Assembly: GCA_023666425.1 (NCBI GenBank)
Contig: JAMPCA010000007.1
Span: forward strand, 30,724-94,723
Length of the DNA stretch: 64,000 nucleotides
Direction of reading: 5' to 3'
Source: Muribaculaceae bacterium
GTDB lineage: Bacteria > Bacillota > Clostridia > Lachnospirales > Lachnospiraceae
Made by a program: the position numbers and the translations under genes
Part shown: positions 33,597 to 47,933 of the stretch, in pieces
Layout of the letters: every line of letters starts with the position of its first letter
Numbering within the stretch: the first letter of the stretch is position 1
The notes under the pieces: model-generated
Told to the model about the DNA's origin: nothing
The model's input: the letters and a program-made list of their open reading frames with translations, nothing else
Database searches by the model: none

Positions 33597-34358
33597 CTAC
33601 CATTCCATGGAGCCAAGCCATGCGTTGATCTGTGCCTCCCGGCTTTTCTCTTCCCCGGAGCGATAGGGAGAAAGCGTCAGCTCTCCAATAATTTTTCCGT
33701 CCTCGAGATACAGAAGCCGTGTCGCCCGCAGCGCTGCCCGCAGGTCATGCGTTACCATGAGGATGCTCTGTCCCTCCCCGTTCAGCGCGCTCATCTGGTC
33801 TAATACCTCGAGTGTATTCTTCCGGTTCAGCGCCCCGGTCGGCTCGTCTGCAAACAAGAGCTTCGGCGTGTGGATCATCGCCCTTGCAATGGCGCACCGC
33901 TGCTGCTCACCGCCGGATACCTGCGAGGGCATGTGCGTCTGCACTTCTGTAAGCCCCATCTGCTCCAACAGCTCCTTTGCCCTTGCCCTGACTTCAGCAG
34001 CGGATTTTTCTTTGTTGAGATATCCCGGCACAGCCACATTCTCAAAAAGTGAAAGATTGCTGACCAGATGCATCTGCTGAAAAATAAATCCAAAATCGCG
34101 GTGTCTTAATCCTGCCAGCTCCTTTTCGCTCATGGACACAATGTCCCTGCCATCATACATGACTGTCCCCGCGCTGGCCCGGTCCATGCCGCTTAGGGCA
34201 TAGAGAAGCGTAGATTTCCCGGAGCCCGAGGCTCCCATAATGACTGTAAAATCTCCCTCGTAGAGCTCCAGCTCCACCTGGGAGAGAATATGAAGCTGTC
34301 CGCCGTTGTGGGCGAAGCTCTTGCACAGTCCCTTCGCCGATAGAATTGTCTGTTTCAT
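33597..34358 (-). CDS. ABC transporter ATP-binding protein (MacB/LolD type)
   Basis: 253 aa. Walker A GASGSGKST (about 41-49), Q-loop FIFQQMH, signature VSGGEQQR and Walker B LLFADEPTGALN, matching ATPases of the LolD/MacB/BceA group that drive FtsX-type permeases. The partner permease is the next gene. Start ATG at 34358 is preceded by GAGGGGAATAAGA. Confidence 0.95.
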   Translation of the reverse strand: MKQTILSAKGLCKSFAHNGGQLHILSQVELELYEGDFTVIMGASGSGKSTLLYALSGMDRASAGTVMYDGRDIVSMSEKELAGLRHRDFGFIFQQMHLVSNLSLFENVAVPGYLNKEKSAAEVRARAKELLEQMGLTEVQTHMPSQVSGGEQQRCAIARAMIHTPKLLFADEPTGALNRKNTLEVLDQMSALNGEGQSILMVTHDLRAALRATRLLYLEDGKIIGELTLSPYRSGEEKSREAQINAWLGSMEW

Positions 34359-34440
34359 TCTTATTCCCCTCCGTATAAACTCTCTTGTATGTTAGCCCAA
34401 TTCTACCGAAAAAGATATTAAGAAGTCCTTAAGGAAACGC

Positions 34441-35592
34441 TTATCGCTCTTTACCAGAAAAAACAGAATGCACCGGGAGGCTGACAACCGCCTCCAGCCC
34501 GTCCGGGTGGTTACAGAGTGTGACTGTGCCGTCCATTTTCTCCATGATATAGCGGACAATATACAGCCCCAGCCCGGAGCCCTGCTCCCCGCCGCTGTTT
34601 TTTCCACGGTAAAACCTGTCAAAAATAAAGGGCATATCCTCGTCCGGTATTCCTGTGCCGTAGTCGCGGACATAGAGCTCCACGCCCAGTCCACCGCGCC
34701 GGATTCCCACATCGATGCGGCTTTTTGCATACTTCCCTGCATTGCTGATAAGATTCTCCAGCACCTGGAGCAGCCGGTTCGGATCGGCAAAAACCCTCAC
34801 ACAAAGCTCCTGCCCACAAAAATGGACTCCCTCCTTTTCTCCGACAAGCTCACCCACGGCACTTTTTGCCCATGCGCCAAGCGCAAACTCCTCCGGATTA
34901 AGCTGCAGCTTATCGAGATCCGCCAGAGAGTGCAGAAACAAATCGTTCGTCAGCCGGGATACCTCATCACATTTTCTCATCAGAACAGAGAGATAGCGCT
35001 GCCGCTTCTCCGGCGTGCTGTCCAGATTCGCCTCCAGCCCTTCCGCGTAGGCCCGGATTGAAGCGATCGGCGTCTTGATATCGTGGGAAAGAGTGGCGAT
35101 GACCGTCTTATTGTTCTCAATGGCCTCCCGCTCGCAGGCTCTTGCCCTTGTAATCTCCCTGCGCATACTGTCGAAAGCCCATGTAAAGGCACCGAAATAA
35201 TTGGTGCGCTCATAGTCAAGCGCCAGATCAAGATTCCCCCGCGCAATCTCCTCCGCAAATGCTTTCAGCTTATCAAAGGGGCGCAAAACTGCCACATAGA
35301 CATATCCCAGCACCACTGCCAGAAACATAAGGGAGACTCCGCAAAATAACCAGACAGACACATCCCCGTTTTTCGTGCCACCGCCCAGCTCTGTCTTTAA
35401 AACAGCGGCTTTTTCCGCGGCCTGCTCCGCTTCGCCTGCCCGGGCAAGCTGCTCAATTTCATTGACCGCCACAATCTGATCCGCCGGACTCCCCTCCGGC
35501 GATTTCTGCCTGCCCAGCCATACACAGGCAAACGTTAAAAGCAGCACCACTGCCGCAAAGCCTGCACCAATTCGCAATATATGCCCTTTCAC
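34441..35592 (-). CDS. Sensor histidine kinase
   Basis: 383 aa, starting at a GTG (35592) with GGAGGTAGCAGA before it. Two membrane helices (about 7-26 and 80-103) enclose a short outside loop of about 50 residues; a HAMP-like linker follows (LRPFDKLKAFAEEIARGNLD). HisKA carries phospho-accepting His170 in TLSHDIKTP. The HATPase domain shows the N box NLISNAGKYAK, G1 DYGTGIPDEDMPF and G2 GSGLGLYIV. It should phosphorylate the response regulator 39 bp upstream. The short sensor loop suggests sensing in the membrane or through the neighbouring ABC transporter. Confidence 0.93.
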   Translation of the reverse strand: MKGHILRIGAGFAAVVLLLTFACVWLGRQKSPEGSPADQIVAVNEIEQLARAGEAEQAAEKAAVLKTELGGGTKNGDVSVWLFCGVSLMFLAVVLGYVYVAVLRPFDKLKAFAEEIARGNLDLALDYERTNYFGAFTWAFDSMRREITRARACEREAIENNKTVIATLSHDIKTPIASIRAYAEGLEANLDSTPEKRQRYLSVLMRKCDEVSRLTNDLFLHSLADLDKLQLNPEEFALGAWAKSAVGELVGEKEGVHFCGQELCVRVFADPNRLLQVLENLISNAGKYAKSRIDVGIRRGGLGVELYVRDYGTGIPDEDMPFIFDRFYRGKNSGGEQGSGLGLYIVRYIMEKMDGTVTLCNHPDGLEAVVSLPVHSVFSGKER

Positions 35593-35631
35593 TCTGCTAC
35601 CTCCTGCACATTCCGCTTCCCCTATACCGCT

Positions 35632-36318
35632 TCACTCTGCCGCCAGCAGATATCCCACGCCCCACACCGTCTTAATAAATCTGGGCTTCGCCGGATCCTC
35701 CTCCAGCTTCTCCCTGAGCCAGCGGATATGCACGGTCAGCGTGGAGGGCTCTACCATGGAAAAAGCTCCCCAGACCTCTGACAGCAGGGTCTCCTTTGCA
35801 ACCACCGTATTCCTGTGACGGCACAGGCACGCCAGCAAATCAAACTCCCGGAGCGAGAGGGACAGCTCTTTTCCGTCCTTTCGCACCAGACGCGCCGCAA
35901 GCAGCACCTCCACATTCCCGAAGGCTACTGCCTCCTCCTGCCCGCTGTAGCCGTAGGCTCTGCGGATCAGTGCGTTGACCCTCGACAAAAGCTCCTTCAT
36001 CGAATAAGGCTTCGGCAGATAGTCATCCCCTCCGAGGTCAAAACCCATAATCCGGTCGCCCTCGCTACTTCTCGCACTTGCAAAAATCACCGGCACCGTG
36101 GACATGCGCCGAAGCTCCCTGCAGATCTCAAAGCCAGTAGCGCCGGGCAGGTTGACATCCAGAAGAATCAGGTCATAGCGCCCGGCCGACAGCAGCTCAA
36201 ACGCACGGTCTGCATCCGGCACACAGTCCACCCCGTAACCGTATTCCTCCAGCATATCTTTTATCACCATAGACAGATCCAAATCGTCATCTACTATTAA
36301 AAGCCTTTTCCCAGTCAT
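35632..36318 (-). CDS. OmpR-family response regulator
   Basis: 228 aa from the ATG at 36318, with GGAGGAATACG ahead. Receiver domain residues 1-120 with the acidic pair DDD at 10-12, Asp54 in LLDVNLPG and the Thr/Ser switch in VIFASARSSEG. C-terminal winged helix (about 130-228: LSLREFDLLACLCRHRN, STLTVHIRWLREKLE, FIKTVWGVGYLL). It likely controls the ABC exporter genes in the same operon. Confidence 0.95.
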   Translation of the reverse strand: MTGKRLLIVDDDLDLSMVIKDMLEEYGYGVDCVPDADRAFELLSAGRYDLILLDVNLPGATGFEICRELRRMSTVPVIFASARSSEGDRIMGFDLGGDDYLPKPYSMKELLSRVNALIRRAYGYSGQEEAVAFGNVEVLLAARLVRKDGKELSLSLREFDLLACLCRHRNTVVAKETLLSEVWGAFSMVEPSTLTVHIRWLREKLEEDPAKPRFIKTVWGVGYLLAAE

Positions 36319-36363
36319 CGTATTCCTCCAGCAAAATCCTGCATGGCAGGACTGTCCCGGCCT

Positions 36364-36416
36364 ATAAAAAGAGAGCGTTCCCAGCCACAGAACCATGGCA
36401 GGGAATACTCTCTTTT
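36364..36416 (-). terminator. Terminator of the ATP synthase operon
   Basis: Minus strand AAAGAGAGTATTCCC ... GGGAACGCTCTCTTT with internal TGCC/GGC pairing and a T5 tail, just past the atpC stop at 36430. Confidence 0.85.
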
Positions 36417-36429
36417 CCGTCTCACATAT

Positions 36430-36843
36430 CTACTTATAGCCCGCCGCATTGATACGGGTCAGCGCCTTGTGAAGTGCAAACTCGGCGCGCTTTAAATCGG
36501 TAGTTTCTGCCTTGGCCGAGATTCGCTCTTCGGCGCGGTCGCGGGCAGATTCCGCCCGGTGTAAGTCGATCTCTTCCGGCCATTCTGCCACCTCTGCCAA
36601 GAGCGTGACCTTCTCACCGAGAATCTCTGCAAATCCTGCATGGACAGCCGCAATCTTCTGCTCTCCTGCCTCGTGGATGATCACGACTCCCGGCACGAGC
36701 ACCGTCGTCATCGGAATATGATGCTTGTACACGCCAATCTGTCCGTCAATCGTATTGAACTCCAGCATGTCCGCATCCCCCGTGTAAAACACGCGGTCCG
36801 GCGTGACAATCTCTACCTTAAATAAATTATTTCCCTCTGCCAT
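36430..36843 (-). CDS. atpC: F-ATP synthase epsilon subunit
   Basis: 137 aa. N-terminal beta-sandwich (FKVEIVTPDRVFYTGDADMLEFNTIDGQIGV) and a C-terminal two-helix region (DRAEERISAKAETTDLKRAEFALHKALTRI). It is part of the rotor stalk with gamma and can inhibit ATP hydrolysis. Last gene of the operon, 11 bp after atpD. Confidence 0.96.
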   Translation of the reverse strand: MAEGNNLFKVEIVTPDRVFYTGDADMLEFNTIDGQIGVYKHHIPMTTVLVPGVVIIHEAGEQKIAAVHAGFAEILGEKVTLLAEVAEWPEEIDLHRAESARDRAEERISAKAETTDLKRAEFALHKALTRINAAGYK

Positions 36844-36854
36844 ATATACACCCC

Positions 36855-39126
<2,272 letters not shown>

Positions 39127-39139
39127 ATCTCATCCCCCC

Positions 39140-41195
<2,056 letters not shown>

Positions 41196-41208
<13 letters not shown>

Positions 41209-41726
41209 GTCGATTCACCCATCTCCTTCAATGTCTCATCCACAAGCGAGCTCTGGATCTTTGCATCGATGGAAGCGGCGACAACCTTCTGCGCCATCAT
41301 GGACGCAATCACGATCATCTCCTGCTTCATGTCATCCATCGCATGTTTCTTCTCCAGCTCCGCCTCCTCCTGGGCTCTCTTAATGATGCGGGCTGCCTCC
41401 TCCTTCGCCTCCGCGACAATTTTGGCCTCATTTTTCACTGCCTTCTGCCGCGCTTCGGTGAGAATCGCTTCCGCCTCCTTGTCCACGCCCTTAAGCCTTT
41501 CCTCATACTCGGCTTTCAGCGCTGCCGCGCTCTCCTTGTCCTCCTTTGCACTGCTGATATCTCCCTCAATCCGCTCCTGCCTGTCCTTTAAGAACTTGCG
41601 GGCCGGATTGAACAGCAGATACGACATCAGAAGAAACAGGAAAAACACTGCAACAGCAAGCAAAATTGCATCAAAGAGAAGCTGATCGTCAAGATTGAAT
41701 AAAAACGTCTGTTCTGCTAATAACAA
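41196..41726 (-). CDS. atpF: F-ATP synthase b subunit
   Basis: 176 aa, initiated at a TTG (41726) six bases after AAAGGAGAGTAAGAGA; there is no suitable ATG. One N-terminal membrane helix (about 15-37) is followed by a long charged helix (KFLKDRQERIEGDISSAKEDK) that forms the peripheral stalk. The TTG may lower output relative to the neighbouring atpE. Confidence 0.95.
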
Positions 41727-41777
41727 TCTCTTACTCTCCTTTCTTAATCTGTGGCATTCACCACCGCTTCTCCTTCC

Positions 41778-42824
<1,047 letters not shown>

Positions 42825-42825
<1 letters not shown>

Positions 42826-43283
42826 TATATCACCTCCTTATCTGTAATATTCGTAATTTTATCGCCGGAAGCCGCATCACCTCTCCCGTGCAATTTGTTA
42901 CCGATTTTTTCAAAGAGCGGCTGAAGATAAGCGGAAACCTTAAGCCCCAGCACCCCTATAAATGCCATGAGCAGGCTCCCCAGCTCAAAATAGCCATATA
43001 ACAGAAATAAAATGACCACAACCGCATACCGGAGCACAGACTGCGCGATGATCCTCCGGCCGGCGTTCTTCCCGTCCCCCAGTGTGACCGAATCATAGAT
43101 CACAGTGGCAATATGAACCGCAAGCCCCACCGCCACGGCAGCCCCAAACCACAGCCCCACGGAGTACGCCAGCTTGTCGCTGGCAAACCACACGCCGGTA
43201 AGCTGCAGGCACACTCCATACAGCAGGATGCCCCCGACCAGCCCCGGCAGGGCGTCGTTAATTCTTTTTAGCATGTTCCGCAT
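42825..43283 (-). CDS. AtpI-like membrane protein of the ATP synthase operon
   Basis: About 152 aa from ATG 43283 (GGAAGGAG about 10 bases ahead); ATG 43274 is an alternative. Four membrane helices (about 11-33, 38-60, 77-97, 100-122) and a charged C-terminal tail. Position ahead of atpB and size match AtpI (subunit I), proposed to aid c-ring assembly or Mg2+ supply. Sequence similarity to AtpI cannot be judged closely by eye. It overlaps the preceding gene by 26 bp. Confidence 0.8.
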
Positions 43284-43506
43284 CCTTGTCCGGCTCCTTC
43301 CATTCCCTTCTCGCCATCTTGTAGACATTTGTCCCGCCCGCGAGGGCGCCCACAAAAAAGAAGGGGATCATCATCCAGGAAATCCCGGTCTTACTGCCAA
43401 TCCAGATACCCGCAAGGGAGCACATAAAGATTGGCACCAGCATATTGATTCCAAATTGAAATACCAGAATCAGCGCACGCATGATCTGGCGGTTCTCTTT
43501 TTTCAT
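43258..43506 (-). CDS. AtpZ/AtpI family small membrane protein
   Basis: 82 aa from the ATG at 43506, giving MKKENRQIMRALILVFQFGINMLV. Two membrane helices (about 10-32 and 41-63) with GIWIGSKTG between them, the pattern of AtpZ/AtpI (PF09527). An in-frame ATG at 43527 lies upstream of the -10 box and cannot be on the transcript. No ribosome site precedes 43506 and the predicted 5' end is only a few bases away, so the mRNA may be leaderless. It is the first gene of the atp operon. Confidence 0.85.
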   Translation of the reverse strand: MKKENRQIMRALILVFQFGINMLVPIFMCSLAGIWIGSKTGISWMMIPFFFVGALAGGTNVYKMARREWKEPDKDAEHAKKN

Positions 43507-43515
43507 AACAATACT

Positions 43516-43543
43516 ATTATAGCACATTTATGCGCTAATCAAA
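43516..43543 (-). promoter_or_regulatory. Promoter of the ATP synthase operon
   Basis: Minus strand TTTGAT (43543-43538), 16-bp spacer, extended -10 TGCTATAAT (core 43521-43516). The -10 ends only 9 bases before the first start codon. Confidence 0.75.
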
Positions 43544-43564
43544 TACACAAATTCCATTTTTTGG

Positions 43565-44044
43565 TTACAGGCTTAAGGTTATCTCCCTTCCGCTTGGCTC
43601 GTACCGCCGCACCCTGACTTTTGCCGCCGTAAGCATCCGCTTGGAAGCGCGCACCATCGCCGTGTCCGCATATTTGTCGTCCGCATAGACCACTTCGCAG
43701 ATTCCCGACTGTATGATGGCCTTTGCACACTCATTGCAGGGAAAAAGCGTGACATAGATCGACGCGCCTTCGAGGCTCCCGCCCCGGTAATTTAATATCG
43801 CATTCAGCTCGCTGTGGGTCGTATAGAAATACTTGTTGTCCTCCCCCTCTCTGTTCCAGGGGAATTCATCATCCGAACAGCCCATGGGAAGCCCGTTGTA
43901 ACCCATGGAAAGAATCTTTTGCTTATCGCTGACGATGCACGCCCCCACCTGGGTATTCGGATCCTTCGAGCGTCTGGCGGAGAGCATCGCCACTCCCATA
44001 AAGTATTCATCCCAACTAATATAATCCTGCCGCTTTGTGCTCAT
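43565..44044 (-). CDS. dCMP deaminase family protein
   Basis: 159 aa zinc deaminase, ComEB/dCMP deaminase type. The catalytic motif HSELNA (His77, Glu79) and the second motif PCNEC (Cys103, Cys106) bind Zn2+. The reaction would be dCMP to dUMP, feeding dTMP synthesis. It follows upp by 15 bp; together they form a pyrimidine salvage pair. Confidence 0.95.
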   Translation of the reverse strand: MSTKRQDYISWDEYFMGVAMLSARRSKDPNTQVGACIVSDKQKILSMGYNGLPMGCSDDEFPWNREGEDNKYFYTTHSELNAILNYRGGSLEGASIYVTLFPCNECAKAIIQSGICEVVYADDKYADTAMVRASKRMLTAAKVRVRRYEPSGREITLSL

Positions 44045-44059
44045 ATGCTCAGTCTCCCC

Positions 44060-44689
44060 TTATTTGGTTCCAAAAATACGGTCGCCTGCATCTCCAAGAC
44101 CCGGAACAATGTATTTGTGCTCATTCAGCCTCTCGTCCAGCGCCCCTATATAGAGATCTACGTCCGGATGCGCCTCTGTCAGACGCTTCACGCCCTCCGG
44201 CGCCGCAATGATGCACATAAAGCGTATGCTCCGCACTCCCTTATCCTTGAGCATGGTGAGTGCTTCCACCGCGGAGCCCCCGGTCGCCAGCATCGGGTCT
44301 ACCACAAACACCTCCCGGTTCGCACAGTCCTCCGGCAGCTTACAGTAATACTCGACCGGCTCCGCTGTCTCCGGATCCCGGTAAAGCCCGATATGCCCCA
44401 CCTTTGCCGCCGGAATCATCTCCAGCATTCCGTCCACCATGCCAAGTCCGGCTCTTAAGATCGGCACCACCGCAAGCTTTTTGCCTTTCAGCTCCTTTGC
44501 CGTGGTCTTACAGATGGGAGTCTCAATCTCCACGTCGGACAGCTCCAGATCCCTGGTTGCCTCATAGCACTCCAGCATCGCCACCTCACTGACAAGCGTC
44601 CGGAAATCCTTCGAGCCAGTCTCCAGCCTTCTCATAATCCCAATCTTGTGCTGGATCAGGGGGTGATCCATCACTACTACTTTTCCCAT
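44060..44689 (-). CDS. upp: Uracil phosphoribosyltransferase
   Basis: 209 aa, the standard length. The PRPP-binding loop is [17 protein letters not shown], and the uracil-binding C-terminal motif is [12 protein letters not shown]. It makes UMP from uracil and PRPP. Ribosome site AAGGAGAGTAAGC; 2 bp after the phosphatase-like gene. Confidence 0.97.
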   Translation of the reverse strand: MGKVVVMDHPLIQHKIGIMRRLETGSKDFRTLVSEVAMLECYEATRDLELSDVEIETPICKTTAKELKGKKLAVVPILRAGLGMVDGMLEMIPAAKVGHIGLYRDPETAEPVEYYCKLPEDCANREVFVVDPMLATGGSAVEALTMLKDKGVRSIRFMCIIAAPEGVKRLTEAHPDVDLYIGALDERLNEHKYIVPGLGDAGDRIFGTK

Positions 44690-44691
44690 GC

Positions 44692-45147
44692 TTACTCTCC
44701 TTCGTTTAACAGGTTGACCAGTTTCTTGATTGACTTGCGCAGAGTCTCATAGCAGAGCCCATATGCCGGAAGCGCGCCGCCGTATGGATTTAAAATTTCC
44801 AGCTCGTCTCCCACATACTCCGTCAGCACAAAGACGTCTGCCTGCGCAGCATTTTCGTACTGCTCTGTGAGCCTGTCCCGCTGTGCCGCCTCCATCGTCA
44901 GCACCAGCGTGCCAGGCGTTAAGTCCTCCTCACTCAGCTGCACGGAGCTAAAGCCCGCGGTGTCAATCCCGTTGCTGATCAGCACCGCCTCCGCCTTCTG
45001 GTTCATAGGCTCCGGAAACTGCACCACCATTCCCCTGCAGAGGATCTCGGCGGGATGCCGCAGGGTAAAGTCCCGCAGAATACCTGCGGCCATGGCTTCC
45101 CTGCATGTTCCTGTCCGGGATACAAAAATGATTTTATCGTACGTCAT
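44692..45147 (-). CDS. Low-molecular-weight phosphatase homologue lacking catalytic residues
   Basis: 151 aa with the fold pattern of LMW protein-tyrosine phosphatases of the YwlE group, placed next to Sua5 as ywlE often is. The P-loop, normally VCTGNTCRSPMA, reads [12 protein letters not shown]: the nucleophile Cys is Ser10 while the second Cys15 and Arg16 remain. The general-acid region, normally DPYG or DPFG, reads LNPYGG, so Asp is Asn. Both chemical residues are thus replaced. It may bind phosphoprotein or anions without hydrolysis, or have a new function. The reading frame is otherwise intact and of normal length. Confidence 0.85.
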   Translation of the reverse strand: MTYDKIIFVSRTGTCREAMAAGILRDFTLRHPAEILCRGMVVQFPEPMNQKAEAVLISNGIDTAGFSSVQLSEEDLTPGTLVLTMEAAQRDRLTEQYENAAQADVFVLTEYVGDELEILNPYGGALPAYGLCYETLRKSIKKLVNLLNEGE

Positions 45148-45183
45148 AGAAATCCTTTCTCATGTGTCCATGCATTGATACTT

Positions 45184-46236
45184 CTATGATACATGAATCA
45201 TGGTGTGTCCTGCCGCCTTTAACAGACGATTCATAATTGCCTGCCCGAGACGGGGCGTCTCAAAGCTCTCCGAATAAATCTGTCCCACCATAAGCTCGTC
45301 GCACTCCCGAAGAATCCTGTACAGCCGCTGTGCAATTGTGTCCTCATCCTCTCTGCTGCCGATGCATAAAACCGCGGCTGCATCGTAGCACTCCACCGTC
45401 TCCTCCGAGGCGATGACCGCCACCTTTTTTCCAATATTCTGATCTCTCTGCACCAGCTCATTGATTCTGGCCGTAACTGCCTCCCTCGGCCCTGCCACGA
45501 CCGCCAGCTTCGCCTTTGGCGCATAATGCCGGTACTTCATGCCCGGAGCCTTGGGGCCTCTTCCTCCGCCGTCTCCCATGATTCCGGGATCCAGTCCGAC
45601 CTCCCTGCCAAGAAGCTCTGCGAGCATCTCCTGCGTAATATAGCCGGGGCGGAGAATCGTGGGCTGCTCCTCCGTCAAATCTAAAATCGTGGATTCAATT
45701 CCAATGCCAACCGGGCCTGCGTCCAAAATCATCGGAATCCTGCCGGAGAGATCCTCCTTCACATGCGCCGCCTCCGTGGGGCTCGGCCGCCCCGAGGTAT
45801 TTGCGCTGGGCGCCGCTATCAGACAGCCGCTCCTTCGAATCAGCTCCAGCGCGACCGGGTGACTGGGCATCCGCACCGCAACCGTATCCAGACCTCCGGT
45901 CGTCGTGTACGGAACCACATCCTTTTTCTTTAGGATCAGCGTCAGCGGTCCTGGCCAGAAAGCTTCCGCAAGCTTCTCTGCCTCCGGCGGCACAAAAGCG
46001 ATCCGCTCCAGATCCCCAGTCTCTGCAATATGCACGATCAACGGATTGTCGGAGGGGCGTCCCTTAACCGCATAGAGCTTCGCCGCTGCTTCTGCCCGGA
46101 GTGCATCCGCCCCCAGTCCATAAACCGTCTCTGTCGGGAACGCTACCAGCTCTCCCTCTGCAATCAGCCTGCCCGCCTCACCGACTACATTTTCGTCAAT
46201 CTGCTGTAGATCAATCTTTTTAATCTTCGTCTCCAT
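45184..46236 (-). CDS. L-threonylcarbamoyladenylate synthase (Sua5/YwlC)
   Basis: 350 aa from the ATG at 46236 (GGTGAGG ahead). The N-terminal YrdC domain (about 15-200) has the start GGxxxFPTETVYGLGADA and SANTSGRPSPT; the C-terminal Sua5 domain (about 235-350) has SPGMKYRHYAPKA-like GMKYRHYAPKA. It makes threonylcarbamoyl-AMP for t6A in tRNAs that read ANN codons. It leads an operon with the phosphatase homologue, upp and the deaminase. Confidence 0.96.
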   Translation of the reverse strand: METKIKKIDLQQIDENVVGEAGRLIAEGELVAFPTETVYGLGADALRAEAAAKLYAVKGRPSDNPLIVHIAETGDLERIAFVPPEAEKLAEAFWPGPLTLILKKKDVVPYTTTGGLDTVAVRMPSHPVALELIRRSGCLIAAPSANTSGRPSPTEAAHVKEDLSGRIPMILDAGPVGIGIESTILDLTEEQPTILRPGYITQEMLAELLGREVGLDPGIMGDGGGRGPKAPGMKYRHYAPKAKLAVVAGPREAVTARINELVQRDQNIGKKVAVIASEETVECYDAAAVLCIGSREDEDTIAQRLYRILRECDELMVGQIYSESFETPRLGQAIMNRLLKAAGHTMIHVS

Positions 46237-46366
46237 ATGCCTCACCATCTGTAATGCACATTTTTTACACTTCTTTCTATTATATAATAGTTAAAATGAC
46301 AAGTCAATTCAGGATTCATTTTCCGTGCCGTTTGAACGGTTGTCGAAATTTGACGACGAAAAATGT

Positions 46367-46395
46367 TTGAAGTCCTGTCCCCATACCCGTATAAT
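46367..46395 (+). promoter_or_regulatory. Promoter of the MerR-like coiled-coil gene
   Basis: TTGAAG (46367-46372), 17-bp spacer, perfect TATAAT (46390-46395). The start codon is 30 bp further on. Confidence 0.75.
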
Positions 46396-46424
46396 GAATA
46401 TAACCGCAAATCTGAAAGGAGGAC

Positions 46425-47123
46425 ATGTCTGTGGAAAAGGTGCGTTACATGATTTCTGACGCCGCCACAATGGCCGGTGTGGAGAGCCATGTGTTACGTT
46501 ACTGGGAAGATGAACTCGAGTTGGCCATTCCGCGCAACGAAATGGGACACCGATACTATACAAGAGAAAATATAATGGAATTTCAAAAGATCAAAGAATT
46601 GAAGGAGCAGGGCTATCAGCTCAAGGCGATCCGCATGATCTTACATAACGAAGGGGAGACGCCCCCGGCACCGGCCGGAAAGATGCCGCAGCCGAAAAGC
46701 GAAGCCGCCGCACCGGCGCCCGCAAAGGCAGCGCCCTCCCAGACTCTTCAGCTCACCGTCCCGGCTTCCGGGGACAAACCCCGGCCTGCTGCCTCCCTCA
46801 GTGCGGAGGAACGCATGGCACAGTTCCGGGAGCTGATGAGCGATATCGTGGGACGCGCCATCTCACAGAACAATGAAGAGCTGAGCCAGAACATCAGCCA
46901 GGAGGTTCACGAGACCGTGCTCAAGGAGATGAATTACCTTTTCCGCGAGCAGGAGGAGGCCGAAGAGGAGCGTTTTAAAAAGCTGGACGCCGCTATCCGC
47001 GGCAGCGTCCGCAAGAAGCACAGTCTTTTCGATAAGTCCGGAGCCAAAAAGGAAAAGCCCGCAAAGCCTACAAAAGCCGAGCGTGCCGCCGCAAGGCAAA
47101 AAGCCAAGGCTTCCCTGACCTGA
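46425..47123 (+). CDS. MerR-like HTH protein with C-terminal coiled coil
   Basis: 232 aa. The N-terminal MerR-type winged HTH (about 5-78: ISDAATMAGVESHVLRYWEDEL, RYYTRENIMEF) is followed by a Pro/Ala-rich linker (about 82-125), a Glu/Gln-rich helix (about 130-195) and a strongly basic Lys/Ala tail. This plan resembles RacA-like DNA-anchoring proteins more than a ligand-sensing MerR. The ATG at 46425 is very near AAAGGAGG (two bases), while GTG at 46431 has ideal spacing, so the true start may be six bases further in. It is a lone plus-strand gene with its own promoter and terminator. Confidence 0.85.
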   Translation: MSVEKVRYMISDAATMAGVESHVLRYWEDELELAIPRNEMGHRYYTRENIMEFQKIKELKEQGYQLKAIRMILHNEGETPPAPAGKMPQPKSEAAAPAPAKAAPSQTLQLTVPASGDKPRPAASLSAEERMAQFRELMSDIVGRAISQNNEELSQNISQEVHETVLKEMNYLFREQEEAEEERFKKLDAAIRGSVRKKHSLFDKSGAKKEKPAKPTKAERAAARQKAKASLT

Positions 47124-47135
47124 TTCGCAGCCAGC

Positions 47136-47167
47136 AAAAAACCGGAGGCAGCTGCCTCCGGTTTTCT
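47136..47167. terminator. Bidirectional terminator between the MerR-like gene and rpsR
   Basis: AAAACCGGAGGCA / TGCCTCCGGTTTT stem with a two-base loop. T-rich sequence follows on both strands, so it can stop both converging transcripts. Confidence 0.92.
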
Positions 47168-47180
47168 TATACACAATGAA

Positions 47181-47441
47181 TCAATCGCAAACATAGGGCA
47201 TCATCGCCAGATGACGCGCTCTCTTAATCGCTACTGTAAGAGCTCTCTGATGCTTTGCGCAGTTGCCCGTGATACGGCGGGGAAGAATCTTGCCCCGCTC
47301 AGAGATGTATCTCTTAAGCTTGTTGATATCCTTGTAATCAATGACATTATCCTTGCCACAAAATACGCATACCTTTTTTCTTCTGCGCATCGGCCTTCTC
47401 TTTGCGGAAGCGCCGTCGCCCGCTGCTTTATTGTAAGCCAT
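47181..47441 (-). CDS. rpsR: 30S ribosomal protein S18
   Basis: 86 aa from the ATG at 47441 (AAGGAGGTAACAGAC ahead). [12 protein letters not shown] with NCAKHQR gives three Cys and a His, the zinc-binding version of S18. C-terminal part [25 protein letters not shown] is fully typical. Pairs with S6 on the small subunit. Confidence 0.98.
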   Translation of the reverse strand: MAYNKAAGDGASAKRRPMRRRKKVCVFCGKDNVIDYKDINKLKRYISERGKILPRRITGNCAKHQRALTVAIKRARHLAMMPYVCD

Positions 47442-47465
47442 GTCTGTTACCTCCTTCATACCCAA

Positions 47466-47912
47466 CTAATTAAATGGTAATTCCTCATCAATTCCGTCTG
47501 GAATATTCATAAAACCATCCCCCGCAGCATCACCCGGAGACGGCATACCCGGCGCGTTGTAACTGTCCCCGCCGCCGCTGGCATTCTTGCTCTCGGCAAA
47601 CTCGACATTCTCCACCACCACATCGGTCGTGTACACGCGCTGCCCCTCCTTATTTGTATAGCTTCCGGTCTGAATCCTGCCCTCGGCCACAAACTTCGTG
47701 CCCTTGCGCCCGAATCTCTCCAGAAACTCAGCTGTCCGTCCAAAGGAAACACAGCTGATAAAATCCGCCGTCTGGTCGCCATTCGCGCTGTCGCGGCGCA
47801 TCCGTCTGTCAACCGCGAGCGTATACCGCGCGACCGCACTCGAATTCTCCCCCTGTGAATAGCGGATCTCTGCGTCCCTGGTCAGCCTTCCCATCAGTAT
47901 TACTTTATTCAT
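47466..47912 (-). CDS. ssb: Single-stranded DNA-binding protein
   Basis: 148 aa. OB-fold start MNKVILMGRLTRDAEIRYSQ and DFISCVSFGRTAEFLERF; the Gly-rich linker leads to the acidic tail DGIDEELPFN, which matches the protein-binding tip DDxxPF in a slightly changed form (ELPFN). Binds ssDNA and recruits replication and repair partners. In the rpsF-ssb-rpsR operon. Confidence 0.98.
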   Translation of the reverse strand: MNKVILMGRLTRDAEIRYSQGENSSAVARYTLAVDRRMRRDSANGDQTADFISCVSFGRTAEFLERFGRKGTKFVAEGRIQTGSYTNKEGQRVYTTDVVVENVEFAESKNASGGGDSYNAPGMPSPGDAAGDGFMNIPDGIDEELPFN

Positions 47913-47933
47913 ACAATCTCCTTATCGTCTGCT

